DNA of 13,042 nucleotides from JALYNX01 sp964608055 (GTDB taxonomy: Bacteria; Actinomycetota; Acidimicrobiia; Spongiisociales; ZC4RG35): positions 1 through 13,042 of the forward strand of contig CAZSMJ010000055.1 of assembly GCA_964608055.1 (NCBI GenBank). Direction: 5' to 3'. Positions 6,489 to 13,042 of this stretch are shown here, piece after piece. The position numbers and the translations under genes are program-made. Position 1 is the first letter of the stretch. Each line of letters opens with the position of its first letter. The notes beneath the pieces are model-generated. The model worked only from the letters and a program-made list of their open reading frames with translations, was not told where the DNA came from and ran no database searches.

Positions 6489-8158
6489 GCCGACACCGCC
6501 GGTCGATGGCGGGCCCGGTCCTGGACCGAGCGCAGCCTTTTCATCTCGGATGCATCCGAGGAAAGGGAGTCGTGGAGATGGCGGTAGATCCCGAACAGCT
6601 CGTCATAGACAGGCTGACTCGCGACGTCGGGCAGATACTCGTCATCACCGAGCCGGGCCATGGCTTCGGACGCATCGACGATCGTGTCATACCCCCCGAG
6701 TGCAGATCCGGCGGCGACTGCCGCGAACATGGCCGATCCCAAGGCTGGCGCCTGGCGGGAGGCGGCCACCCGAACCGGCCTGCCCGTGATGTCTGCCGTG
6801 AGTTGCATCAGCAGCCTGTTCTGGAACGGAAGACCGCCGCAGGCGACGATCTCCTCGACCGGTATCCCGACGTTCTCCAACGACTCGACGATGACCCTGG
6901 TCCCAAACACAGTCGCCTCGAGGAGCGCTCGATAAATCTCGCCGGGGCCGGTAGCGAGGGTGAGCCCCATAATGAGGCCGGTGAGGTCGGCATCCACGAG
7001 TATCGATCGGTTTCCGTTCCACCAATCGAGGGCGATGAGGCCCGACTCCCCCGGGGCCAGGGCGGCAGCTCGTCCTTCGAGAGCCCGATGCTGGCTTTCG
7101 GCGGACCCGGCTTCGCCGCCGAGCAGGCTGGTGAACCAGGCAAACATGTCTCCCACTGCTGCCTGTCCGGCCTCGTAGCCATACATTCCAGGGATCACTC
7201 CATCCTCGACGACTCCACAGAAGCCGGGCACCACCAGATCGACTTCGGCCAACGCGAGATGACAGGTGCTGGTGCCCATCACCGCCACCAATCGGCCGGG
7301 CCCGACCACGGTTGCCGCCGGGACCGACACATGGGCATCGACGTTGGCGACCGCGACGGGTGTCCCCGGCGCCAGCCCGGTGAGAACAGATGCTGATGAG
7401 GTGATGACACCCGCCCTCTCGCCCACGCTCGACACATCACGCGACATCTTGTCGTCGACCACATCGGCAAAGCCCGGGGCGAGAGACGCAAAGAACTCAC
7501 GATCGGGGAAACCGTCCTGCTTCGACCAAAGCGCTTTGTAGCCAGCGGTGCACGAGTTGCGGGTCTCGACACCGGTCAGCTGCCAAACGACCCAATCCGC
7601 GGCCTCGATCAGTCGGTCTGCGCGTTCATAGACCTCGGGCGCCTCGTCGAGGATCTGCAGCGACTTGGCATAGAACCACTCTGACGAAGTGCGACGCCCG
7701 TACCGATCGAGCCACGGCTCACCCAACTTCGCCGCCATCTCGTTGATCAGGTCCGCTTCAGGCTGCGCGGCATGATGCTTCCAGAGCTTCACCCATGCAT
7801 GCGGGTTCTGGTGGAGATCCGAATCCCGACTCAACGGGGTGCCATCCGCCGTAACCGGAAGCATGGTGCAGGCAGTGAAATCGATGCCGATCCCGATCAC
7901 CTGGGCCACGTCGATCCGACTCTCGGCGAGCACGGCCCGGACCGTCGCCCCCAGCGCCTCGAGGTAGTCATCGGGGTCCTGCAGCGCCCAGTCCGGTGGC
8001 AAGGCGGGGCCCCCATCCGGGAGCTGTTGGTCGATCACGCCCGAGGGATACCGGTGCACGGCGCTTGCCAGTTCGCGACCGGATGCCACATCGACCAGGA
8101 CTGCACGGGCTGATTCGGTCCCGAAGTCCACCCCGACCGTCGCCTTGCCCCCGCTCAT
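6485..8158 (-). CDS. araB: L-ribulokinase (FGGY carbohydrate kinase)
   Basis: 557 residues, close to the 566 of E. coli AraB. It phosphorylates L-ribulose to L-ribulose 5-phosphate with ATP. The N-terminal phosphate-binding strand GVDFGTESARAVLVD (9-23) is AraB-like, as are GIGIDFTACTMLPV, the VMGTSTCHLAL segment, LDWWNGNRS, and the C-terminal ATPase-lobe motif VACGGLPFQNRLLMQLTADITGRPV (written here as a family match, not a full alignment). Together these favour ribulokinase over xylulokinase. The ATG at 8158 overlaps the araD stop as ATGA, and the gene's own TGA overlaps the TTG of araA. Confidence 0.95.
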   Translation of the reverse strand: MSGGKATVGVDFGTESARAVLVDVASGRELASAVHRYPSGVIDQQLPDGGPALPPDWALQDPDDYLEALGATVRAVLAESRIDVAQVIGIGIDFTACTMLPVTADGTPLSRDSDLHQNPHAWVKLWKHHAAQPEADLINEMAAKLGEPWLDRYGRRTSSEWFYAKSLQILDEAPEVYERADRLIEAADWVVWQLTGVETRNSCTAGYKALWSKQDGFPDREFFASLAPGFADVVDDKMSRDVSSVGERAGVITSSASVLTGLAPGTPVAVANVDAHVSVPAATVVGPGRLVAVMGTSTCHLALAEVDLVVPGFCGVVEDGVIPGMYGYEAGQAAVGDMFAWFTSLLGGEAGSAESQHRALEGRAAALAPGESGLIALDWWNGNRSILVDADLTGLIMGLTLATGPGEIYRALLEATVFGTRVIVESLENVGIPVEEIVACGGLPFQNRLLMQLTADITGRPVRVAASRQAPALGSAMFAAVAAGSALGGYDTIVDASEAMARLGDDEYLPDVASQPVYDELFGIYRHLHDSLSSDASEMKRLRSVQDRARHRPAVSA

Positions 8159-8862
8159 GGCTGCCCGTAGTAGGCCATGGGCCCGTGCTTACGGCTGAAG
8201 TGCCGATCGAGCAGCGGGGCCTCGAGTGCAGGCTGGTTGGGGCTGAGGGCCAGGGTGTGGATGGCGAGCTCGGCGATCAACTCCACCGCCGCGGCCATCT
8301 CGACGGCTGCTCGGGAGTCGATTCCCCACACGAAAGGCCCGTGCGATGCCACCAAGGCCCCCGGCGCATCCTCGGGGCTCATGCCTCCCGGGCCGTACAT
8401 CTCGACGATCACCCGGCCGGTGTTTTCTTCGTAGTCCGACTCGATCTCCTCGGCCGCCAGGGGACGGGTGACCGGAATTGGGCCGTGGAAATGGTCAGCA
8501 TGGGTGGTCCCGAGGCATGGGATTGGTCGGCGCGCCTGTGCCCATGCGGTCGCGTACTTCGAATGGGTGTGAACGATGCCACCAGCCGACTCGAGGCCGA
8601 TATAGATCTCCCGGTGCGTCGCGGTGTCTGACGAGGGTCGGTTGTCACCCCAGACCACCTCACCGCTCGCCAGCGACACCACCACAATGTCGTTGCTGGT
8701 GACCGACTCGCATGCGATGCCACTCGGCTTGATCGCAAAAACGCCTCCGGCCCGGTCCACCTCACTGGCGTTGCCGAACGCCTGCACAACCAGGTCGGCG
8801 GCCGCGACACCATGGTTCGCGTCGGCAACCACCTGCCGAAGCTCGACGAACTCGGCGGTCAT
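8155..8862 (-). CDS. araD: L-ribulose-5-phosphate 4-epimerase
   Basis: 235 residues (E. coli AraD has 231). It is a class II aldolase/adducin-family zinc enzyme that epimerises L-ribulose 5-phosphate to D-xylulose 5-phosphate by retro-aldol cleavage. Zinc ligands are visible as H98 and H100 (GIVHTHSKYA) and H174 (VASHGPFVWG). The PSSDT stretch contains D79 and the THAD motif contains D123, equivalent to the metal- and acid/base-related aspartates. The C-terminal KHGPMAYYGQP supplies the catalytic tyrosine. The ATG at 8862 overlaps the regulator's stop as ATGA, with GGAGAGG about 10 bases upstream. It comes first among the catabolic genes here (order D-B-A). Confidence 0.96.
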   Translation of the reverse strand: MTAEFVELRQVVADANHGVAAADLVVQAFGNASEVDRAGGVFAIKPSGIACESVTSNDIVVVSLASGEVVWGDNRPSSDTATHREIYIGLESAGGIVHTHSKYATAWAQARRPIPCLGTTHADHFHGPIPVTRPLAAEEIESDYEENTGRVIVEMYGPGGMSPEDAPGALVASHGPFVWGIDSRAAVEMAAAVELIAELAIHTLALSPNQPALEAPLLDRHFSRKHGPMAYYGQP

Positions 8863-9926
8863 CCCCCTGGTGCCTCTCCAGTCGACTTACGCACGACCAG
8901 ACTCGGCTCCGCAACGAATGTGCTGACTTCAGCTTCCGGCTCGGGCGCGATCTCGTCCATGGCGAGGCGCGCCGCCACCGCAATCATCTCCGCTATCGGC
9001 ATGTGGACGGTGGTCAGGGGTGGCACCAGGAAAGAGGCAATCGGGATGTCGTCGAATCCGACCACCGAAAGGTCGTCCGGCACATGGAGCCCGAGCTGGG
9101 CGGCTGCGTGGAGCACCCCGATCGCGAGGTGATCTGTCGAACAGATCACCGCGGTGGGAGGGGTGTCGAGAGCGAGCAGCGCCCGAAGCGCCGCGGCGCC
9201 ACCGGCCGGGTCGTTGGTCACGTTCTGGACGTGGTCGTCGGGAGCAGGGTGTCCCCTGGCTTTCAGGTGCTCGAGAAACGCGGTGCGACGCTCCCTGATA
9301 TCGCCGAGGGGTCGGCCACCGATGAAAGCGATCCTGGTGTGCCCCAAGCCGAGCAGATGATCCAGTGCCACCACTACTCCGGCGCGGTTGTCGATGTTCA
9401 CCGTTGGGACACCCTCGAGTTCGGTGCCGTGCCAAAGCGCAACCATCGGGGTCTGCGACGCCCTCAGGTCTTCGAGGAACTTCGGCTCGTCCCTCATGTC
9501 TCCCAGAAGGATGATCGCATCGCAGTGCCGAGTCTCGAGAACCGCCCTGAGGGCAATTGCCTCGTCGGCCTTGCTGTGAGCGCTCCCCAGGACCACGTTG
9601 TAACCCCGGGCCAGGGCCTCGGTGGAGAGCGATTCGATTGCCATCGCAAAGAAGGGATCGGTGATCTCACGAACGATCACCCCGAGCAACATGGTGCGAG
9701 CGCCGCGTAAACCCCGGGCCAGTGGGTTGGGGCGGTATCCAAGACGTTGTGCGACTTCCTGCACCCGCTCCCTGGTGTCGGGGGCAATCGGAACCGAAGT
9801 CGGGGTGTCGTTGAGGACACGGGACACAGTGGATTGCGAGACCCTGGCTTCGCGGGCGATGTCCTGCATGGTGACCGGCCGGGGCCGGGCCCCTGCCGAA
9901 CTGGATCGACCCTCGGTGGTCCTCAC
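8859..9926 (-). CDS. LacI-family transcriptional regulator, probable arabinose-operon repressor
   Basis: 355 residues. The DNA-binding helix-turn-helix is at 20-40 (MQDIAREARVSQSTVSRVLN), followed by the hinge (RLGYRPNPLARGLRG) and a periplasmic-binding-protein-like effector domain starting at about 75. The domain ends with VVGFDDIPIASFLVPPLTTV, typical of the GalR/LacI core. The effector is probably L-arabinose or a pathway intermediate, inferred from the 4-base overlap with araD; in Corynebacterium glutamicum a LacI-type AraR controls arabinose genes. The start taken is GTG at 9926, with a weak GGGGG about 7 bases upstream. It gives a 17-residue Arg/Ser-rich extension, so an internal start near 9875 (GTG) or 9869 (ATG) is possible. 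As first gene of the operon it should control its own synthesis. Confidence 0.93.
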   Translation of the reverse strand: MRTTEGRSSSAGARPRPVTMQDIAREARVSQSTVSRVLNDTPTSVPIAPDTRERVQEVAQRLGYRPNPLARGLRGARTMLLGVIVREITDPFFAMAIESLSTEALARGYNVVLGSAHSKADEAIALRAVLETRHCDAIILLGDMRDEPKFLEDLRASQTPMVALWHGTELEGVPTVNIDNRAGVVVALDHLLGLGHTRIAFIGGRPLGDIRERRTAFLEHLKARGHPAPDDHVQNVTNDPAGGAAALRALLALDTPPTAVICSTDHLAIGVLHAAAQLGLHVPDDLSVVGFDDIPIASFLVPPLTTVHMPIAEMIAVAARLAMDEIAPEPEAEVSTFVAEPSLVVRKSTGEAPGG

Positions 9927-10164
9927 TTATTGCCCCCGATCGGAGTGCTGAGCCGGGTGCCGCATACTGTGGTCAAGTTAGCCAGGCATACGGATTTCAT
10001 GGTTTGCTGTGCCGCATCAGTCCACATCATTACGCCATGGTGCCGATCCTCGTTGGATCGGGCGGGCATTGCTTCGGACCTTCGTGGATACGATTGGCAG
10101 CATAGCCTTGCCTGCATAGGTTTGCGAGCAGGATCTGCAACCGGCTTCGACCTTACTTCTGGGG
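9927..10164. promoter_or_regulatory. 238-base intergenic region expected to hold the lacI-araDBA promoter and operator
   Basis: No gene is visible here. On the minus strand TTGACC (9975-9970) is a possible -35 box, but no acceptable -10 lies 16-18 bases downstream, so I do not name a promoter. The region contains a perfect 7-base inverted repeat (10043-10061), an 8-base palindrome CCGATCGG (9936-9943) just before the regulator start, and two near-copies of CATAG(CC/GT)TTGC at 10101-10111 and 10115-10125. Confidence 0.4.
10043..10061. repeat. Perfect inverted repeat CCGATCC-5-GGATCGG
   Basis: A 7 bp stem with a 5-base loop (TCGTT), about 100 bases past the stop of the upstream dehydrogenase gene and 115 bases before the regulator start. 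No T-run follows on the minus strand, so a Rho-independent terminator is unlikely. It could be a protein-binding site or a weak hairpin at the end of the dehydrogenase message. Confidence 0.4.
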
Positions 10165-11151
10165 TCACGGCTCCAGTACGACCTTGATCCCGGTACGGGC
10201 GACCAGGGTCTGAAAAGCCTCTGTTGCGGCCGCCATTTGGAAACGATGGGTTACCAAACCGTCGAGGCTCACCTCCCCGGACCCCGCCATTTCAGCAGCA
10301 TGGACCAGGTCGTGGGGAATCATGCGGCGAGACAAGCGAACGGATATCTCCTTGCGCCGGGCAAGTGACGCCTGGAAGGAGCTTCGGTCGTGCTCGGGAA
10401 TCCCGACGAACACCACCCGGCCGCCGGGGGCGACTGCTACCAATGACTCGTGGAGCGACTCATCGCTGCCGGCACAGTCGAAGACCACATCGAGCCGACC
10501 GGCGCCTTGCTCCGGCCAGGCGACCGCTCCGAAGTCCAGGGCTGCGGTCATTCGATGCTCGAGAGGGTCGCTGGCGGCGATCTCGACGCCCCTCGCGGCG
10601 AGGGCTTTGATCACCAGCAGCCCGACCGGGCCGCATCCGATGACACCCACTGACTCTCCTGTCTTCAGCTCGCCGAGATCCAGGGCATGAATCGCGATCC
10701 CTAAGGGCTCGAGCAGTGCGCCGTGTTCGTTGCTGACGTTGTCGGGCATCGAGACCAGGCACCGCTCGGGCCAGACTACGAATTGCTGCAGCCCACCGTC
10801 GGTAGAGCCATGGCCGGCGAATCTCATCTCGAGGCAAAGATTGAGTCGGCCTCGAAGGCACTGCTCGCAATGGAGGCAGGGAATCGCAGGGTCGATCGCC
10901 ACCCGTTCGCCAGTGCGCGGCCCCGATTCGATCACCCCACAGAACTCATGACCTGGGACCACGCCGTCAGCCGGAATGGTTGCGTCGCCAATCCCACCTT
11001 CCTGGAACCAATGGGCATCGGATCCACACAGTCCAACGCTGAGAACCCTTATCAGCACCTCGCCGGCCCCGGGCACTCGCACCGGGGCCTCGGACTGCTC
11101 CAGCCGACCAATGCCGACGAGTCGGACCGCTGGTGCGTGCTCGACGGTCAC
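10165..11151 (-). CDS. Zinc-dependent MDR dehydrogenase, sorbitol/threonine dehydrogenase-like
   Basis: 328 residues, cytoplasmic, medium-chain alcohol dehydrogenase family. Catalytic-zinc residues are C42 (GLCGSDAHWF), H68 and E69 (PGHEFCG) and probably E149 (LLEPLGIA). The structural-zinc lobe has all four cysteines: C92, C95, C98 and C106. The Rossmann motif GCGPVG (172-177) and D195 after the second strand point to NAD over NADP. The substrate is likely a polyol, sugar or amino-alcohol, but cannot be told from sequence alone. The start is GTG at 11151, 30 bases after the stop of the LLM gene, with only a weak upstream purine run; the two genes look co-transcribed. A role in arabitol, arabinose or related pentose oxidation is an inference from its neighbours. 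Confidence 0.88.
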   Translation of the reverse strand: MTVEHAPAVRLVGIGRLEQSEAPVRVPGAGEVLIRVLSVGLCGSDAHWFQEGGIGDATIPADGVVPGHEFCGVIESGPRTGERVAIDPAIPCLHCEQCLRGRLNLCLEMRFAGHGSTDGGLQQFVVWPERCLVSMPDNVSNEHGALLEPLGIAIHALDLGELKTGESVGVIGCGPVGLLVIKALAARGVEIAASDPLEHRMTAALDFGAVAWPEQGAGRLDVVFDCAGSDESLHESLVAVAPGGRVVFVGIPEHDRSSFQASLARRKEISVRLSRRMIPHDLVHAAEMAGSGEVSLDGLVTHRFQMAAATEAFQTLVARTGIKVVLEP

Positions 11152-11181
11152 CCTGGTGTCATTGCGACGTCGCTCGGATGA

Positions 11182-12138
11182 TCAGGGCGACCCCCGCTCC
11201 ACAGCAGGTTTGACCACTTCGATCAGGGTCTCCATGGTCTCCCGGTCGTAGGGTGCCGGCAGCTCGACCAGGACGGTGTTGAACCCGACTGCCTGATAGG
11301 AGAGCATCTTCTCGGTCATCTCGTCGGCCGTGCCCACCCAGAAAGTGTGGTCGTCGGAGATGTCGGACATCGGGGTTCGGTTGTGTTCCATGAGATCCTC
11401 GAGGACAGCCCTGGCCGCTGCCTCGGTGTTGCGGATCACGATCTTGGCCCCGACAGTTCGCTCGATCTCCTCATGATTGCGTCCGACCTCCTCGCAATGA
11501 CCCCGGAGTATCTCATCCTTGCGAGCCAGTTCCTCCGGGCTGCCGAATGCGTTCCACTGATCGGCGTATTTGGCGACGGTGCGGAGTGTCTTCTTCTCTC
11601 CCGAGCCTCCGATCATGATCGGAAGGTGACTCTGAACCGGTGGCGGGTTGAGCCGGAGATCGGTGAATCGATACCTCCCGTCACCGTGGCTGGTGACCGT
11701 CTCCCCGTCGAGGAGTGCACGAATCGCCGCGGTGGCCTCGTCCATCCAGTCGAGTCGCTGGCCGAAGCCGGTCCCGAAGTCGATCCCAAAGGCCGTGTGC
11801 TCGAGTCCGAACCATGCGCCTCCCAACCCCAGAATTGTCCGACCTTTGCTCATGTGATCGATGGTGACCACCGACTTGGCGATGACCCCAGGATTGCGGA
11901 AGGTGTTGGCGCCGACCAAAAGGCCGAGCTGGGCTCGCTGTGTGGCGATGGCGAGACCGGCAAGCGCGGCATAACCCTCGACCACCGGCTGGTCCGGATC
12001 CCCGAAGATTGCGTAGAGGTGATCCCAGGTCCAGATCGAGTCGTATCCCAGGTCGTCGGCGCGCTGGGCAGCCTTCGCGAAACCATCCCAGTCGGTGGCC
12101 TGGCTCCAAAGGACCGCCCCCAACTTCAACTGAGACAT
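11182..12138 (-). CDS. LLM-class F420-dependent oxidoreductase
   Basis: 318 residues, luciferase-like TIM-barrel family. The N-terminus (LKLGAVLWSQATDWDGFAKAAQRADDLGYDSIWTWDHL) has the typical first strand and the GYDSIWTWDH motif. QLGLLVGANTFRNPGVIAKSVVTIDHMSKGR and the GLGGAWF segment continue the barrel, and LPIMIGGSGEKKTLRTVAKYAD is the usual cofactor-phosphate region. Many actinobacterial members use the deazaflavin F420; F420 over FMN is inferred from the family. The substrate is unknown. I chose ATG at 12138, with GGAGG very close upstream and an AGAGG farther back; an in-frame TTG at 12174 would add 12 residues with no better signal. It lies 30 bases upstream of the zinc dehydrogenase gene. 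The family includes the F420-dependent glucose-6-phosphate dehydrogenase, but I see nothing that assigns this protein to that group. Confidence 0.88.
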   Translation of the reverse strand: MSQLKLGAVLWSQATDWDGFAKAAQRADDLGYDSIWTWDHLYAIFGDPDQPVVEGYAALAGLAIATQRAQLGLLVGANTFRNPGVIAKSVVTIDHMSKGRTILGLGGAWFGLEHTAFGIDFGTGFGQRLDWMDEATAAIRALLDGETVTSHGDGRYRFTDLRLNPPPVQSHLPIMIGGSGEKKTLRTVAKYADQWNAFGSPEELARKDEILRGHCEEVGRNHEEIERTVGAKIVIRNTEAAARAVLEDLMEHNRTPMSDISDDHTFWVGTADEMTEKMLSYQAVGFNTVLVELPAPYDRETMETLIEVVKPAVERGSP

Positions 12139-12218
12139 GTCCTCCGCCCTCTTCTTCGTCGGTTCCTGGACCAAAAATCGAATGTAGCATACGAATTCAT
12201 GACCGAAATCGAGCCCAG
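12139..12218. promoter_or_regulatory. Divergent intergenic region between the LLM and SDR genes
   Basis: Eighty bases between two outward-facing genes should hold both promoters. It has an AT-richer core at 12171-12200. TAGCAT (12185-12190) on the plus strand and TATGCT or TACATT on the minus strand are possible -10 boxes, but none has a convincing -35 partner. CGAAT occurs twice, at 12179-12183 and 12192-12196. Confidence 0.35.
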
Positions 12219-12222
12219 ATGA
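12199..12222 (+). other. Possible seven-codon leader ORF overlapping the SDR start
   Basis: ATG at 12199 opens a reading frame for MTEIEPR and stops at a TGA (12220-12222) that overlaps the SDR start codon as ATGA. No Shine-Dalgarno precedes it, so translation is unproven; the arrangement could couple initiation of the downstream gene. Confidence 0.2.
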
Positions 12223-13042
12223 GGATCGTCGTGACCGGGGGCAGCGGCAAGGCCGGCCGTTGGGTGGTTGCTGATCTGCGGGACCAAGGTCATCAGGTCC
12301 TCAACATAGACACCGCACACGACGGCACCCCCCATGGCATGTCTGCGATCGCCGACCTCACCGACCAGGGTCAGGCCCTGGAACTGATCACCGACTGCGA
12401 CGCCGTCGTTCATCTGGCGGCGATCCCGGCGCCGGGCATCAGATCCGAGGCGGAGACCTTTCGGATCAACGTTTCTTCCACCTACAACGTCTTTGCCGCC
12501 GCGGTGGCGACCAAAGCGGAACGAGTGGTGTGGGCTTCGAGCGAGACCGTTCTCGGCCTTCCCTTTGACACCCCACCACTCTTCGCCCCGATCGACGAGA
12601 CGATCGAACCCCGGCCAGAGAGCTCATACGCCCTCTCCAAGCTTCTCGGTGAAGAGATGGCGGCCCAGTTTTCTCGCCGCAGCGGGATCCCGTTTCTCGG
12701 GCTGCGAATCTCCAACATCATGGAACCGGACGACTATCAGGCGTTCCCCGGCTTCTGGGAAGACCCCAATCTCCGCAAGTGGAACCTGTGGGGATATGTG
12801 GACGTCCGCGACGTCGCTCTTGCTGTGCGTCTCGGGCTCGCAGCGGAACTCAAAGGCGCCGAGATCGCGATCGTCGCCGCGGCGGACACAGTGATGCCTA
12901 CCCCGTCCGCGACCTTGATGTCCGAGGTCTACCCCGAGGTGCCGTTGCGCCGGCCCATCGAAGGGCGGGAGACTCTGCTCTCCATCGAACGGGCTCGCCA
13001 TCTCTTGGGTTTCGTGCCCGAGCACACCTGGCAGGACCATCT
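12219..13042 (+). CDS. Extended SDR, NAD-dependent epimerase/dehydratase family (3' end cut by window)
   Basis: 274 residues are visible and the frame is still open at the right edge; the last residues look close to a normal end (LLGFVPEHTWQDH), so probably little is missing. The N-terminal Rossmann motif is TGGSGKAG (6-13), with D31 after the second strand suggesting NAD. The active site is the YxxxK pair Y137/K141 in SSYALSKLLGEE, with the upstream WASSET motif (105-110) supplying the serine. The overall size and the short C-terminal domain resemble small sugar-modifying SDRs such as uronate dehydrogenase-like proteins, but the specific reaction is not determined. The start is ATG at 12219; no earlier in-frame start exists in the gap. 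It is transcribed divergently from the LLM gene. Confidence 0.88.
   Translation, partial: MRIVVTGGSGKAGRWVVADLRDQGHQVLNIDTAHDGTPHGMSAIADLTDQGQALELITDCDAVVHLAAIPAPGIRSEAETFRINVSSTYNVFAAAVATKAERVVWASSETVLGLPFDTPPLFAPIDETIEPRPESSYALSKLLGEEMAAQFSRRSGIPFLGLRISNIMEPDDYQAFPGFWEDPNLRKWNLWGYVDVRDVALAVRLGLAAELKGAEIAIVAAADTVMPTPSATLMSEVYPEVPLRRPIEGRETLLSIERARHLLGFVPEHTWQDH

Noticed and set aside
6506..7396. A plus-strand open frame of almost 300 codons antisense to araB
   Set aside because: High GC content leaves long antisense frames open; araB on the other strand has clear kinase motifs and coupled junctions.
9955..9975. TTGACC upstream of the regulator as a promoter -35 box
   Set aside because: No -10-like hexamer lies 16-18 bases downstream on the minus strand; the sequence there is GC-rich.
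4920..10073. The 8-base word GCATTGCT shared by the transporter promoter (4920-4927) and the regulator upstream region (10066-10073)
   Set aside because: About one shared 8-mer is expected by chance between regions of 164 and 238 bases, and the copies have no common flanks.
4911..12192. GCATAC found in the same orientation at 4911, 9962, 9986 and 12187, all intergenic, considered as a shared operator
   Set aside because: The hexamer is short, also occurs inside coding regions (as GTATGC near 537, 3626 and 6174), and several shared hexamers are expected by chance between gaps of this size. Flanking bases do not form a consistent palindrome.
11347..12222. A plus-strand open frame of about 290 codons antisense to the LLM gene
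   Set aside because: It shows no family features and lies opposite a well-conserved oxidoreductase. Only its last seven codons were kept, as a doubtful leader ORF.

Overview
This GC-rich window looks like a chromosomal segment of an actinobacterium. The clues are a luciferase-like (LLM) flavin oxidoreductase of the F420-dependent type, a LigD-like ligase with a phosphoesterase module, GTG and TTG starts, and a lipoprotein with a Thr/Ala/Gly/Glu-rich linker of the kind I associate with Acidimicrobiia-like lineages. The class-level placement is only an inference. No rRNA, tRNA, CRISPR array, transposase or phage gene was seen.

The core is an L-arabinose catabolic locus on the minus strand. Transcription would run lacI-type regulator (9926 to 8859), araD (8862 to 8155), araB (8158 to 6485), araA (6488 to 4983). 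All three junctions are 4-base stop/start overlaps, so this is a compact, translationally coupled regulator-plus-enzymes operon. AraA isomerises L-arabinose to L-ribulose, AraB phosphorylates it, and AraD epimerises it to D-xylulose 5-phosphate. Key catalytic residues of AraA and AraD are visible, and AraB carries its family signatures.

After a 164-base gap with a good sigma70-type promoter (TTGACA, 17 bases, TAGGAT on the minus strand) comes a CUT1-type sugar ABC transporter: lipoprotein binding protein (4818 to 3373), then two permeases (3247 to 2369 and 2372 to 1449). The window encodes no ATPase, so a shared one from elsewhere is expected, as for AraNPQ/MsmX in Bacillus. The binding-protein leader contains a perfect inverted repeat plus a third copy of one arm, which allows two mutually exclusive hairpins. 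A 10 bp perfect stem sits between the binding-protein gene and the permease genes.

The left edge (1 to 1364, minus) is the N-terminal part of an ATP-dependent DNA ligase with a LigD 3'-phosphoesterase domain. It is probably unrelated to sugar use. Right of the regulator, after a 238-base intergenic region, lies a two-gene minus-strand unit: an LLM oxidoreductase (12138 to 11182) and a zinc-dependent sorbitol-dehydrogenase-like MDR enzyme (11151 to 10165). A divergent plus-strand extended SDR (NAD-dependent epimerase/dehydratase type) starts at 12219 and runs off the right edge. These three oxidoreductases may serve sugar or polyol metabolism, but their substrates cannot be read from the sequence.

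I did not find a clearly new biological system. The most worthwhile leads are the RNA structures in the transporter operon, the regulator-enzyme coupling, and the unassigned oxidoreductases beside the arabinose genes.
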